From Bacteroidetes bacterium ADurb.Bin145 (GTDB taxonomy: Bacteria > Bacteroidota > Bacteroidia > Bacteroidales > VadinHA17): a DNA stretch of 64,000 bases. The DNA lies in the NCBI GenBank assembly GCA_002070505.1, contig MWDJ01000004.1, forward strand, positions 1 to 64,000, in the 5' to 3' direction. The notes under the pieces were generated by a model, which was not told where the DNA came from, ran no database searches, and was given only the letters and a program-made list of their open reading frames with translations. Made by a program: the position numbers and the translations under genes. Shown here piece after piece: positions 8,128 through 17,286 of this stretch. Within the stretch, counting starts at the first letter, position 1; every line of letters starts with the position of its first letter.

Positions 8128-8709
8128 ATGGCATTTACATTACAGATTGGAGAAAAAGCTCCGGATTTCACCCTACCTGCCACTAACGGGAAGAAGTATT
8201 CACTGGATGATTTCAGTCAGTTCCGCTTCCTTGTGATCTTTTTCACCTGTAACCATTGTCCTTATGTAATTGGTTCAGATGAGGTTACAAGAGCCACTGC
8301 TGAAAAGTTCTCCTTAAAAGGTGTGAAGTTCGTGGGTATCAATTCAAACAGTGAGAGGACTTATGAGGAGGATAGTTTTCCAAACATGGTGAAGAGAATG
8401 GAGAAATTCAGGTTCCCGTGGGTCTATCTCTACGACAAGGACCAGAGTATAGCAAAGAAATTCGGTGCATTACGCACCCCCCATTTCTTTGTCTTCAACG
8501 AAAATAGACAACTGGTCTACACCGGCCGCGGAGTCGACACCCCTAGAAATGCTGCCATCGCAACTGTCAACGATCTCGACAGGGCACTCAGTGAACTTAC
8601 TTCAGGAATGCCGATATCGGTCCCGCTTACCAATCCGATCGGTTGTAATATTAAATGGGAAGGTATGGACGCCCACTGGATGCCGCCGGATGCATGTGAC
8701 CTGGTATGA
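8128..8709 (+). CDS. Thioredoxin-fold (AhpC/TSA/redoxin) protein
   Basis: 193 residues. [23 protein letters not shown] is the typical redoxin N-terminus, and the active site is C41-N-H-C44 in [10 protein letters not shown], a signature of a thioredoxin-like subfamily. The later [12 protein letters not shown] contains the cis-Pro region. There is no signal peptide, so it is probably cytosolic. It likely acts as a thiol-disulfide reductase or peroxidase; the partner is unknown. A -7 box lies upstream and a repeat array downstream, so it may be monocistronic. Confidence 0.8.
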   Translation: MAFTLQIGEKAPDFTLPATNGKKYSLDDFSQFRFLVIFFTCNHCPYVIGSDEVTRATAEKFSLKGVKFVGINSNSERTYEEDSFPNMVKRMEKFRFPWVYLYDKDQSIAKKFGALRTPHFFVFNENRQLVYTGRGVDTPRNAAIATVNDLDRALSELTSGMPISVPLTNPIGCNIKWEGMDAHWMPPDACDLV

Positions 8710-8766
8710 GATGGAAGGGCTGAAAAGGTTGAAGGGATGAAGGGGCGAGGGGGCGAAGAGACTCCC

Positions 8767-8798
8767 AGACTCTTAGACTCTTAGACTATAAGACTAAC
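8767..8798. repeat. Period-8 tandem repeat (AGACTCTT type, x4)
   Basis: Units AGACTCTT, AGACTCTT, AGACTATA, AGACTAAC. They are preceded by a G/A-rich stretch with GAAGGG-like units (8713-8760). A related period-8 array lies at 21195-21242. Confidence 0.85.
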
Positions 8799-8810
8799 AA
8801 CGACAATAAA

Positions 8811-9764
8811 ATGATAAAAAAAATTCTCTTAAGCAGTCTGATATTATTCATAACACTTAGCTGTTCACGGATCACGACTGAGTACCTGACAGTTGATAAA
8901 GCCATAGTATCTCTCAAAGTGCCGGAAGCTGCTGCAAAACTATCAGATTATTCCAGGGAAGTGACTGAAATACCACCTGGATATCGTCCTCCCTACAGAT
9001 CTATTGAACCAATTAAGCTTTTCGATAACCTGTACTTCGTAGGAACAACTGTTGTTGGTGCATTCATAATAGATTCAGGCGATGGTCTGATAATGCTCGA
9101 TACCGGTAATGGTGATACCGATGCTGAAATGATGGTTGCCGATATGAAGAAACTCGGCCTTGATCCTTCTGATATAAAGGTTATCTTTATTTCTCATGAA
9201 CATTTCGATCATTATGGCGGGGTAAGATATCTTAAAAAGAATGTCTGTCCCGGTGCAAAAGTGGCAATGAGCCTTACCGGATGGAATTTGCTTCAGAGTG
9301 TACCGCCGGAATGGGTTTACGTCGGTTCCAGGCCGGAATCAGTGGATATTTTCCTTAACGACGGGATGAAAATAAAGATCGGGAATACATATGTGCAGGC
9401 TGTTGCTACTCCTGGTCACAGTCCGGGCTGCCTGTCGTATATTTTCCCGGTGTACGAACATGGCGAGAAGCATATGGCAGGTGTCATGGGAGGAAGGGGT
9501 GTATGGCCAACCGACACTGAAGCCAAACTTTATAAATCATCTGTTGAATATTTCAAAGCTATTGCGATTGACGCCGGGTGCGATGTCGGTTTGTGGCTTC
9601 ATTCATCGGAAAGAGATTTTGCCGCTCTCCGGAGCAGGAAAGAAGGTGAACCTAATCCGCTTATTATAGGGAAAGACCAATTTGATACAGTCTATTTACA
9701 GAAATACAGGGACTCATTCCGCCAAATGATGGAATCCGGGAAAATTCCTGCTCCGGTAATATAA
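8811..9764 (+). CDS. Metallo-beta-lactamase-fold lipoprotein, subclass B3-like
   Basis: 317 residues. The lipobox LSC puts the acylated Cys at 18, so it is a lipoprotein. Metal ligands typical of the B3/glyoxalase II-like fold are present: H129-x-H131-x-D133-H134, H203 in TPGHSPG, and H264. This full set (HxHxDH, His, and a late His with no Asp bridge) is the B3 pattern. Proteins like this may hydrolyse beta-lactams, but many homologues act on lactones, thioesters or phosphoesters, so resistance cannot be claimed from sequence. It appears monocistronic, with a repeat array before it. Confidence 0.75.
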   Translation: MIKKILLSSLILFITLSCSRITTEYLTVDKAIVSLKVPEAAAKLSDYSREVTEIPPGYRPPYRSIEPIKLFDNLYFVGTTVVGAFIIDSGDGLIMLDTGNGDTDAEMMVADMKKLGLDPSDIKVIFISHEHFDHYGGVRYLKKNVCPGAKVAMSLTGWNLLQSVPPEWVYVGSRPESVDIFLNDGMKIKIGNTYVQAVATPGHSPGCLSYIFPVYEHGEKHMAGVMGGRGVWPTDTEAKLYKSSVEYFKAIAIDAGCDVGLWLHSSERDFAALRSRKEGEPNPLIIGKDQFDTVYLQKYRDSFRQMMESGKIPAPVI

Positions 9765-9885
9765 TTTACAAAGGATAGCTGAACCTAAAACTATGCCGTA
9801 AATCATTCTTTATTACAGGGATTTTAGCTATCTTGTATGCTTATTCGCTTTCGTAGAATCTGTTTAACAAATTATCTGAACTAAA

Positions 9886-10311
9886 ATGAAAACTATTAAG
9901 AATCTGAATTTTAACAAAAAAATTGTTATCCTTTTTTCGTTGGCTACCCTGTTGTTCTCCCCTGCCCTTATGGCAGCTGAAATGGCAGATGATATTACAG
10001 GCACATGGAAAGCTGAATTCGATACTCCTGTCGGAATACAGAATTATACTTATGTTATAAAGCAGGAAGGAACAAAGCTGACCGGAAAAATAACCGGAAT
10101 AATTGAAGGCCGGAAAATTGAGACCGATATGCTTGAAGGAAAATTTGAAGGCGGGGTCATTTCATTTGTCGAAATGATGGACATAATGGACGGGAAGATA
10201 AGGGCCACCTATAAAGGAAAACTTACAAACGGCGTAATCAACTTCACAAGGGAAGTTGGTGAATTCGGAACTGATACCATAGTAGCCAAAAGGGCGGAAA
10301 AAGAGAAATAG
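9886..10311 (+). CDS. Small secreted beta-sheet protein, unknown function
   Basis: 141 residues with an N-terminal hydrophobic signal segment ending near LMAAEMA. The mature part is about 110 residues of alternating strands starting DITGTWKAEFDTPVG, a short 'TGxW' barrel-like domain common in Bacteroidota exported proteins. Repeated G-K-I/T-G turns suggest a small lipocalin- or calycin-like barrel. No catalytic residues are evident. It converges on the lipocalin gene, with 36 bases between their ends. Confidence 0.6.
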   Translation: MKTIKNLNFNKKIVILFSLATLLFSPALMAAEMADDITGTWKAEFDTPVGIQNYTYVIKQEGTKLTGKITGIIEGRKIETDMLEGKFEGGVISFVEMMDIMDGKIRATYKGKLTNGVINFTREVGEFGTDTIVAKRAEKEK

Positions 10312-10347
10312 TTTATGTCCTTCTTATAATAATCAGCAGATTATTGT

Positions 10348-10872
10348 CTAATCTTGCTTTGTCCATATTAAGGCTGAGACATCGTAACCCAGATCACCGG
10401 CTTTCTTAAGGTATTCCTGTTTTATTGTTTCCGGAATTGTTTTTTCCCGTGCCAGTATCCAGAGGTACTTCAGGCTTTCTCCTGCTACAAGAGCATATTT
10501 ATAATCTTTGTCGAGAGCTATAACAATATATGCTGAATAGAAAGGCCCGAAAAATGAAACCTTGAGCGAAGCTTCATCTGGCTTTCCTGCCAGTTTTGCC
10601 TTACCGGTAACCTGCTTCCATTCTTTTGTGACATAATTATAGCCACGGTTCTCTACTTTGATTTGACCGTCATCTCTTAATGAATATGTTGCAGTTACAT
10701 TATTGAGGTTACGTTCGAACCTGAAATCCATCCGGGCTATCTCGTACCATCTGCCAAGATATTTCTGCTTATCAAATGGCTTTACCGGAACCACATCTTT
10801 CGGTATTGGCACTGCAGATGTAAGGGATATAATGCCTAAGGCTGCCAGTATATTTAGAAATAATTTCCTCAT
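10348..10872 (-). CDS. blc: Bacterial lipocalin (Blc-like)
   Basis: About 174 residues from the ATG at 10872, which starts directly with the signal sequence MRKLFLNILAALG; a longer frame to 10908 is less likely. The lipocalin signature GRWYEIARMD is present, followed by NVTATYSLRDDG, GKAKLA, FFGPFYSAYIVIALD and the closing LWILAREKTIPE, all hallmarks of the Blc family. These small barrels bind lipids or other hydrophobic molecules at the envelope. No lipobox Cys is visible, so it is probably periplasmic and soluble. Confidence 0.88.
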   Translation of the reverse strand: MRKLFLNILAALGIISLTSAVPIPKDVVPVKPFDKQKYLGRWYEIARMDFRFERNLNNVTATYSLRDDGQIKVENRGYNYVTKEWKQVTGKAKLAGKPDEASLKVSFFGPFYSAYIVIALDKDYKYALVAGESLKYLWILAREKTIPETIKQEYLKKAGDLGYDVSALIWTKQD

Positions 10873-10960
10873 GATCCGTTGATATTTGTAAACAATCAAA
10901 AGAAACAAATATACCGGTAAAAAGTTTTGGTTATTTTTATTGAAAATTAAATTTTACGGG

Positions 10961-12928
10961 ATGTTAAAGAAAAAACATCACATCTTAACAGGATATTTAT
11001 TGATGATGATAATTATCTCCTGTTCAGAAGAATCACCCGTAAGACCATTTAATGACGACTCCAGACCCTATGCAAGATACTGGTGGTTTGCTTCCACGAT
11101 CACCGAAGATGATGTGAGATACAATCTCAACTGGTTAAAGGAAAACGGATTCGGAGGTGTGGAAATAGCATGGGTCTACCCTCTGAACCGGTTTAACCCA
11201 AAGGATACTACTTACACTCCCCGGCAGGAATGGCTCAGTCCGGAATGGACAAAAATAGTTGATTATACCGTTAAATATGCAGACTCCATTGGCCTGGGCT
11301 GTGATCTCACCTTTGGCACTCTCTGGCCTTTCGGCGACAGCTATGTTCCTTTTGACCAGGCCACTCAGAGATACGGTGATCCTCACTGGCGGCAGAAAAT
11401 AACGCGTTCCTGGCAGCACCCGGTCAGCGGTTACGTAGTGGACCATTTAACCCCGCAAAACTACCTTCCCTATTTCGGAAGGCTGATAAAGTCATTCCCC
11501 AGACCTGCTACATCTTTACCCCAGGCTTACTTTATCGACAGCTGGGAGGTCGAGACCGAAAAGCTATGGTCAGACAGCTTTAAGGATGATTTCATCAGGA
11601 AATTCAGATATGATATCTCTCCATTTATGGATTCCATATATGATCCGGTTAACAGTAGGCACCTTTATGATTATATGTCACTTGTATCAGAAAAAGTGCT
11701 GAAGTTCTATTATAATTTCGATTCTACACTTAACGCTGCCGGTGTCCTTTCAAGAGGCCAGGTCTCGGGCGCTCCATGCGATCTGATATCCGGATATGCC
11801 CTTATGGACATACCTGAGGGAGAATCAATGCTTTTTGAGCCGGAATTCTGCACTATACCAGCTTCTGCTGCATTATTGTCCGGGAAGAATGTAGTATCAT
11901 CTGAAACATTTACATGCCTGTACGGATGGCCGGCCGATTACATGCGCAAGGAGCAGACAGCAGATCTTAAACTTGTCGCGGATGCATTGTTCGCAAACGG
12001 CATAAATCATATCATCTGGCATGGTAAACCTCATAATCCGAAAGGATATGATACTGTCAGCTTCTATGCAACTACCCATGTGGGCCCTGAAAGCGCGATG
12101 GCAGGAGAGATCCCAGGCTTCAATGGATACCTCAGGAAAGTTTCGTCATATATGAAGAAAGGCTCAACTTATTCGGATATTTCCGTTTACCTGCCAACTG
12201 AAGATGCCTGGACTGCCGGGAGAATGCCTGTCGAAAAACAATTTATCTGGGCATGGGGATATTATGAAATGCGCTATGTTTATTTTCCTTCTGAACTGGA
12301 AGGTTTTAACCCGGTCTGGATCAACAGCGAATTCCTGGATAAGGCTTCGGTGGCTGATGGCAATCTTCATGTGGGTAATGCCCGGTGCAAAGCATTGTAT
12401 GTCGATGCGGAATATCTCGACATTAAGGTTGTTAAACGTCTGGCTGAACTGGCCTCCCGGGGATTACACATTATTTTAAAGAAGGAACCCCGTGAACCCG
12501 GAGCAATTTCTTCGCCCGGTTACCGGGAGTTGATAGATGAGATCAAAAGATCGGAAAATGTTATGGCTCAGTTACCTGATGATCTTATCCCGTTCATTTC
12601 AGGAATACAGATCCCCGCTCACTGGTGCAGGAAGGACGGTGATGAACTCTATATCTTTTTCCCGAATCCCAAAGCCCGAAGGCTCAAATTCCCGCTTGAA
12701 TACGGGCAATCCCTCTGTGAGAAAAATGATACTATTAATGTTAAAATAAAATACGGAGGGAAAGAATATAAAGTTGATCTTATTTTCGAACCCTATCAGT
12801 CGCTCTTATACAGGATTGATAAAAACAATATCAGTGAAATAGACATAAGCTTCGTTCCATCTGAACCCTCAGCAAAACAAAGAGCCCCTGGATATAAGGC
12901 TCCCTGGCTCGTAAATCAAGATTTCTAA
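10961..12928 (+). CDS. GH106-like glycosidase lipoprotein
   Basis: About 655 residues from the ATG at 10961. An in-frame TTG at 10940 lies just after a TAttTTTa -7-like box, so the later start is preferred. The lipobox is IISCSEE. The mature start RPYARYWWFASTITEDDVRYNL and GFGGVEIAWVYP match the beginning of GH106 alpha-L-rhamnosidase-type proteins. ALFANGINHIIWHGKPHNP corresponds to the family's conserved barrel motif, and LFEPEF and SSETF supply candidate acidic residues. It is shorter than many full GH106 enzymes (often over 800 residues), so C-terminal beta domains may be lacking. Substrate unproven; rhamnose-containing glycans are a reasonable guess. Confidence 0.65.
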   Translation: MLKKKHHILTGYLLMMIIISCSEESPVRPFNDDSRPYARYWWFASTITEDDVRYNLNWLKENGFGGVEIAWVYPLNRFNPKDTTYTPRQEWLSPEWTKIVDYTVKYADSIGLGCDLTFGTLWPFGDSYVPFDQATQRYGDPHWRQKITRSWQHPVSGYVVDHLTPQNYLPYFGRLIKSFPRPATSLPQAYFIDSWEVETEKLWSDSFKDDFIRKFRYDISPFMDSIYDPVNSRHLYDYMSLVSEKVLKFYYNFDSTLNAAGVLSRGQVSGAPCDLISGYALMDIPEGESMLFEPEFCTIPASAALLSGKNVVSSETFTCLYGWPADYMRKEQTADLKLVADALFANGINHIIWHGKPHNPKGYDTVSFYATTHVGPESAMAGEIPGFNGYLRKVSSYMKKGSTYSDISVYLPTEDAWTAGRMPVEKQFIWAWGYYEMRYVYFPSELEGFNPVWINSEFLDKASVADGNLHVGNARCKALYVDAEYLDIKVVKRLAELASRGLHIILKKEPREPGAISSPGYRELIDEIKRSENVMAQLPDDLIPFISGIQIPAHWCRKDGDELYIFFPNPKARRLKFPLEYGQSLCEKNDTINVKIKYGGKEYKVDLIFEPYQSLLYRIDKNNISEIDISFVPSEPSAKQRAPGYKAPWLVNQDF

Positions 12929-12959
12929 ATCAATTCTGGTAACTAAAATATTGCTAACT

Positions 12960-14045
12960 ATGAAGAAAAATAACCCTGAAAGATCCGGAAATGACGGTCA
13001 ATTCGGATTTACCGGACGCCGTACCTTTTTAAGAAAGGCGGCAACTGTTGCTGCAGGTGCACTTGTGGCCCCGAAGGTAATTGGATCCGGTAAGGATCCT
13101 GACGGACTGCCTCAGAAGAGATATCCCGATTCTTCAATCGTGGTCCTTGACAAGCGTTTTGAAAAGTACTTTATCTGGAATACCCCGGTAGAAAGACTAT
13201 GGACGGGAGCATTGTGGGGTGAAGGACCAGTTTGGTTCGGCGACGGCAGATACTTGTTATTCAGTGATATCCCTAATAACAGGATATTGAGGTGGAATGA
13301 AGATAATGGTCAGGTATCAGTCTTCCGCCAGCCTTCAAACAACTCAAACGGGAACACCCGGGACCGCCAGGGAAGACTGATCACTTGTGAACACGATACT
13401 CAGCGTATTACCCGAACTGAATATGACGGGACCATCACTGTATTGATGGACCGGTACCAGGGTAAGCCTCTGAATGCTCCCAATGATGTAGTGGTACATT
13501 CCAACGGTTCTATCTGGTTTACTGATCCGGGATATGGCATAATGTCGGCCTATGAAGGTCACCTGGATGATTTCGAGCTTCCCACAAACGTCTACCGTCT
13601 GGATCCTTCAACCGGGGAGGCTACGGTAGTTGCTGGTGATTTTATCAAACCTAACGGGTTGTGCTTTTCGCCTGATGAAAAACTGCTGTATATTATTGAC
13701 ACGGGACAGCCTTCAGGCAAACCGCAACCAATAAGGGTTTTTGATGTAGTTGATGGCAAGAGGCTTACAAACGGAAGGCTGTTCTGCGATACAGGTGTAA
13801 AGCCATCCGACGGGATCCGCTGCGACACCGACGGCAATATATGGTGCACAGCAAGCGGAGTCGGGGAAGGTAATGATGGTGTACATGTCTACGCCCCGGA
13901 TGGGAAAATGATCGGTAAAATTTGTCTGCCCGAAGGATGTGCCAATCTGTGCTTCGGCGGCGCAAAACGGAACCGCCTGTTCATGATCGCAAGCCAGTCA
14001 CTCTACTCGGTCTATGTAAATGCTCATGGAGCATTATGGCCATGA
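12960..14045 (+). CDS. Tat-exported SMP-30/gluconolactonase-like protein
   Basis: About 361 residues from the ATG at 12960; a TTG three codons earlier is less likely. A twin-arginine signal (GRRTFLRKAATVAAG) is followed by a six-bladed propeller: GEGPVWFGDGRYLLFSDIPN, NAPNDVVVHSNGSIWFTDPG and KPNGLCFSPDEKLLYIIDTG. The Glu of GEGP, the Asn/Asp of NAPND and the later Asp of SDGIR are the expected divalent-metal site. The family hydrolyses sugar lactones such as gluconolactone. Following a GH106-like gene by 31 bases, it may process oxidised sugars released outside the cell. Confidence 0.85.
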   Translation: MKKNNPERSGNDGQFGFTGRRTFLRKAATVAAGALVAPKVIGSGKDPDGLPQKRYPDSSIVVLDKRFEKYFIWNTPVERLWTGALWGEGPVWFGDGRYLLFSDIPNNRILRWNEDNGQVSVFRQPSNNSNGNTRDRQGRLITCEHDTQRITRTEYDGTITVLMDRYQGKPLNAPNDVVVHSNGSIWFTDPGYGIMSAYEGHLDDFELPTNVYRLDPSTGEATVVAGDFIKPNGLCFSPDEKLLYIIDTGQPSGKPQPIRVFDVVDGKRLTNGRLFCDTGVKPSDGIRCDTDGNIWCTASGVGEGNDGVHVYAPDGKMIGKICLPEGCANLCFGGAKRNRLFMIASQSLYSVYVNAHGALWP

Positions 14046-14087
14046 TTAAACAAACTGATCCTCTAAAAAATATTTAATTTTTTTAAA

Positions 14088-14438
14088 ATGGAACTCGCCG
14101 AAAAAGAAAAAATAGAGAACATTATTAAGTCAAGGAAAAAAGCCAATGGATTTTACAGTTCAAAATCCGATGTTTTTAAATCGTTCCTTGATATGGAACA
14201 AAAAACTTACCGGGATGGTTCGCTCAGAAGGTTATGCAAGGAAATGATAGCAATAGGTATCTCTGTCGCCATTAACTGCGAATCGTGCATGGAATGGCAT
14301 ATTAAACAGGCACTCGATAATGGAGCCTCTGAAGAGCAGATCATTGAAGCAATTGAAGTTGGTATAGAGATGGCGGGAGGACCAGGCACAGTGTCAGCAA
14401 GATTTGCCATGAATGTGCTTGAATACTACAGGAAATAA
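14088..14438 (+). CDS. Carboxymuconolactone decarboxylase/AhpD-like protein
   Basis: 116 residues. The family motif C64-E-S-C67-M-E-W-H71 (CxxC-x3-H) lies in a helix, with GASEEQIIEAIEVGIEMAGGPG following as in AhpD/CMD proteins. Members act as thiol peroxidases or reductases, or as lactone decarboxylases. The CxxC with a downstream His favours the redox type. It lies 42 bases after the lactonase gene. Confidence 0.85.
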   Translation: MELAEKEKIENIIKSRKKANGFYSSKSDVFKSFLDMEQKTYRDGSLRRLCKEMIAIGISVAINCESCMEWHIKQALDNGASEEQIIEAIEVGIEMAGGPGTVSARFAMNVLEYYRK

Positions 14439-14479
14439 GACCAGCCAGTTGAATATTGTCATGATCAAATAATTTTTTT

Positions 14480-15316
14480 ATGCTTGATATCTCAGATAGT
14501 GAACTGGCACTGTTGCTGGCAAAGGTAAGCGGAAGTGAAAGGGATTCTGAACTTGGTTTCTTCTCAAAGCCATTCCGCCTGAAATTCAAGGAAAAGGAAC
14601 TCATAATTAAAAAGTACTTTCCGGTAAGAGATGACAAGACAGTAAATTATATAATCCGGAATCATGACAGTTACGTGGGAGAATTGATGTCGCTTGGGAT
14701 AAGGATTCCTGAAACAGTCATCAAAGCAGTTCAGTCAAAGAGGAAGCATCAGATAATCATAATTCAGGAGGCATTCAAGAAAGAAGAAATGCTGAGGTAT
14801 TTAATGGAGAGATCCTCTGAAAATGAGATGCTGGGTCTTTGCAGACTCATTTTTGATGAGACATTAAAATTCAGGAATAACAGGAAGAACACGGCTGAGA
14901 TCGGGTTTCACCCGACTCTGCGGAATTATGCCCTGCATAACGGATCTCTCTGGTATTTCGACACCTTCCCGCCGATGCTTATGAATCAGAGAGAACTGAA
15001 CAGGATCATTATCAGGATGTCGCCCTTTGGCAGGTTGATAAAAAATCTCATACCTCCCGGCTTTATTGATATTGTATCTGATGAATATTTTAGTTTCATC
15101 AAAATGTTCAAAGGTATCGTTGGAAGCTGCTGCAGGTTAAGATCTGAATATGCCGGAAGCATACTCTCCTTCAGCATGGAGTATATCAGGTCCGCTGAAT
15201 GCGATCAGGAAGAGAAGCAGAAAATCATTGAGATACTCCAGTCTCCTCCCCGGTTACCTGGTATCTGGACCTTCTTCAGGAAACTTTCAGGAAATACCGG
15301 AAAACCAAATATCTGA
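14480..15316 (+). CDS. Uncharacterised protein, possibly kinase-like fold
   Basis: 278 residues without signal peptide or membrane helix. The layout suggests a divergent kinase or phosphotransferase fold: an early KFKEKELIIKKYFP strand-Lys segment, IIIIQEAFKKEEML as a possible hinge, and LRNYALHNGSLWYFDTFPPML resembling the 'N...D' metal-binding loop. The HxD catalytic loop is not clear, so activity is doubtful. Resemblance to DUF6206-type proteins is possible. Treat as unknown. Confidence 0.5.
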   Translation: MLDISDSELALLLAKVSGSERDSELGFFSKPFRLKFKEKELIIKKYFPVRDDKTVNYIIRNHDSYVGELMSLGIRIPETVIKAVQSKRKHQIIIIQEAFKKEEMLRYLMERSSENEMLGLCRLIFDETLKFRNNRKNTAEIGFHPTLRNYALHNGSLWYFDTFPPMLMNQRELNRIIIRMSPFGRLIKNLIPPGFIDIVSDEYFSFIKMFKGIVGSCCRLRSEYAGSILSFSMEYIRSAECDQEEKQKIIEILQSPPRLPGIWTFFRKLSGNTGKPNI

Positions 15317-15452
15317 AAAACAAGGAGATATCAGATTAATAATGGCGTCATCAACAATGATCAGTTTATGATTTGAAGTATTTTTTTTGGAAAATATTAT
15401 TACGATCTTTGAGAAGTTCGTTTTTACCTGAGTAATTTCAAATCTAAAAAAA

Positions 15453-16922
15453 ATGAAAAGACTTACAGCTTTAATAAATTTAGCTCTATTAATCACAGTT
15501 ATAGCAGCAGTTGTATCATGCGCAGTAAATCCGGTTACTGGCAAGAGGCAGATAATGTTAATGTCTGAAGCTGACGAAGTGCAGCAGGGGCTCGCATATG
15601 ATCCCCAGGTCATTTCAACTTTCGGTGAATATAAAGATGATGAAATACTGTCTTTTCTTCAGTCAAGAACAAATGAAATGGGTCTGATCTCTCATCGCCC
15701 GAAGCTTCAGTATCATATAAAGATCCTTGACTCGCCCGTTGTAAATGCCTTCGCAGTTCCCGGAGGTTTTATATATCTTACACGTGGTATACTTGCACAA
15801 CTGAATAATGAGGCAGAACTTGTCGGTGTTATAGGCCACGAGATGGGTCACGTTACTGCGAGGCATTCAGTAAGTCAGATGAGCAAACAGCAGCTCGGGC
15901 AGCTTCTTCTCATAGGCGGAATGATAGCCTCAGAAAAATTCGCACAGTATGCCGAAGTAGCAATGCAGGGAATGCAGCTCTTATTCCTCAAATTCAGCCG
16001 TGACGATGAACGGCAGGCTGATGCCCTTGGTGTGGAATACTCATCCAAAATAGGTTATGATGCCCATAAAATGGCTGATTTCTTCAGAGTGCTTCAAAAG
16101 ATGAACATGTCAGAAAGCGAGGGCGGTGTTCCTACATTCCTTTCAACCCATCCTGATCCGGGCGACCGCTATAACTCTGTTAACCAGACCGCGACTGAAT
16201 GGCAGTCAAAACTGACAGGAACAGCCAGCTGGAAGGTGAATGCTGACAATTATCTTCAGATGATTGACGGCATTGTTTATGGTGAAGATCCCAGACAGGG
16301 ATACGTGGAAGGAACGACCTTTTATCACCCTGAATTAAAATTCAGATTTACATATCCTGCCGGATGGCAGTATCAGAACCAGCCTACACAGGTTAACATG
16401 GCCCCGCAGGATGGGAAGGCCTTACTGGTATTTACACTTTCAGGGCAGAAAACTCTGCAGGCTGCAGCTGACAGCACTATTGCTCAGTTGGGACTTACCC
16501 TTCAGTCAAGAAGGAGTATTACAGTAAACGGGTTACCAGCTATCACAACAACCTCACAACAGGTTTTGCAGGATCAGAACACAGGAGCCAAGGCAGTTAA
16601 TATGGTCCTCTCCTATTTTATCCAGCTTGATAATTACTTTTATGTATTTCACGGCGTCAGCACTGAGGCTGATTTTGCGGCTTATCTTAATCCTCTTGAA
16701 TCTACAATGAAAACATTTGCAAGACTTACCGATCAGTCAAAAATAAATGTAAAGCCCAACAAATTACTGGTCAGAAGAGTCCAGAGAGCAGGAACACTCG
16801 CAGATGCTTTCGCATATTATGGTGTGAAACAGGAGATGAGAGACGAGCTTGCATTGCTGAATGATATGGAATTGACTGATAAAGTTCAGGTGGGAAAACT
16901 AATTAAGATTGTAGGACAATGA
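15453..16922 (+). CDS. M48-family metalloprotease lipoprotein
   Basis: 489 residues. A signal peptide with lipobox (VVSCAVNPVTGKRQ) indicates a lipoprotein. The zinc motif is H129-E130-M-G-H133, and the third ligand is probably E186 in DDERQADALG, as in BepA/LoiP-like M48 proteases. FLSTHPDPGDR after the core is also typical. A second domain (about 290-430) precedes a LysM-like C-terminus (RRVQRAGTLADAFAYYGV...LKIVGQ region), probably for anchoring. Envelope protein quality control is the likely role. Its stop overlaps the next start (ATGA), so the two are translationally coupled. Confidence 0.88.
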   Translation: MKRLTALINLALLITVIAAVVSCAVNPVTGKRQIMLMSEADEVQQGLAYDPQVISTFGEYKDDEILSFLQSRTNEMGLISHRPKLQYHIKILDSPVVNAFAVPGGFIYLTRGILAQLNNEAELVGVIGHEMGHVTARHSVSQMSKQQLGQLLLIGGMIASEKFAQYAEVAMQGMQLLFLKFSRDDERQADALGVEYSSKIGYDAHKMADFFRVLQKMNMSESEGGVPTFLSTHPDPGDRYNSVNQTATEWQSKLTGTASWKVNADNYLQMIDGIVYGEDPRQGYVEGTTFYHPELKFRFTYPAGWQYQNQPTQVNMAPQDGKALLVFTLSGQKTLQAAADSTIAQLGLTLQSRRSITVNGLPAITTTSQQVLQDQNTGAKAVNMVLSYFIQLDNYFYVFHGVSTEADFAAYLNPLESTMKTFARLTDQSKINVKPNKLLVRRVQRAGTLADAFAYYGVKQEMRDELALLNDMELTDKVQVGKLIKIVGQ

Positions 16923-17281
16923 TAAAATACCATACTACTGATAATAATATCAAAATAGCTGAGATTACAGATAAGAATATCCGGATTGCAACACCTGATG
17001 ATGCGCTGGAACTTTTTGCCAACCTGGATGAACCTTCCTGTAACAGGATCGTTGTCAGAGAGAGCAACCTGAATAATGATTTTTTCGATCTGAAGACAAA
17101 GATCGCCGGTGAGATACTCCAGAAATTCTCGAATTACAAGGTAAAGCTGGCTATAATTGGCGATTTTACTAAATACAAGAGCAGGAGTCTGCAGGATTTC
17201 ATCCGCGAGAGTAACAGAGGCCGGACAGTATTTTTCGCTGATGATCTTGATTCTGCCCTTTCAAAGCTTGGGAAACTCTGA
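16919..17281 (+). CDS. DUF4180-domain protein
   Basis: 120 residues. DUF4180 hallmarks are present: NDFFDLKTKIAGEILQKFSN, VKLAIIGDF and SLQDFIRESNRG. The family is small, cytosolic and of unknown function. It overlaps the preceding M48 gene by four bases (ATGA). This coupling to an envelope protease is not usual for the family as far as known, so the link may be local. Confidence 0.85.
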   Translation: MIKYHTTDNNIKIAEITDKNIRIATPDDALELFANLDEPSCNRIVVRESNLNNDFFDLKTKIAGEILQKFSNYKVKLAIIGDFTKYKSRSLQDFIRESNRGRTVFFADDLDSALSKLGKL

Positions 17282-17286
17282 ACATA

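Noticed and set aside
8811..9764. Acquired beta-lactam resistance gene
   Set aside because: B3-type ligands are present, but no mobile element is nearby and many such chromosomal lipoproteins have other substrates.
12951..12959. TTG start for the SMP-30 gene (and similar TTG/GTG starts at 5771, 10940, 34231, 35848, 49283, 49703, 51515, 58619)
   Set aside because: In each case an in-frame ATG a few codons later gives a better signal peptide or the normal family start.
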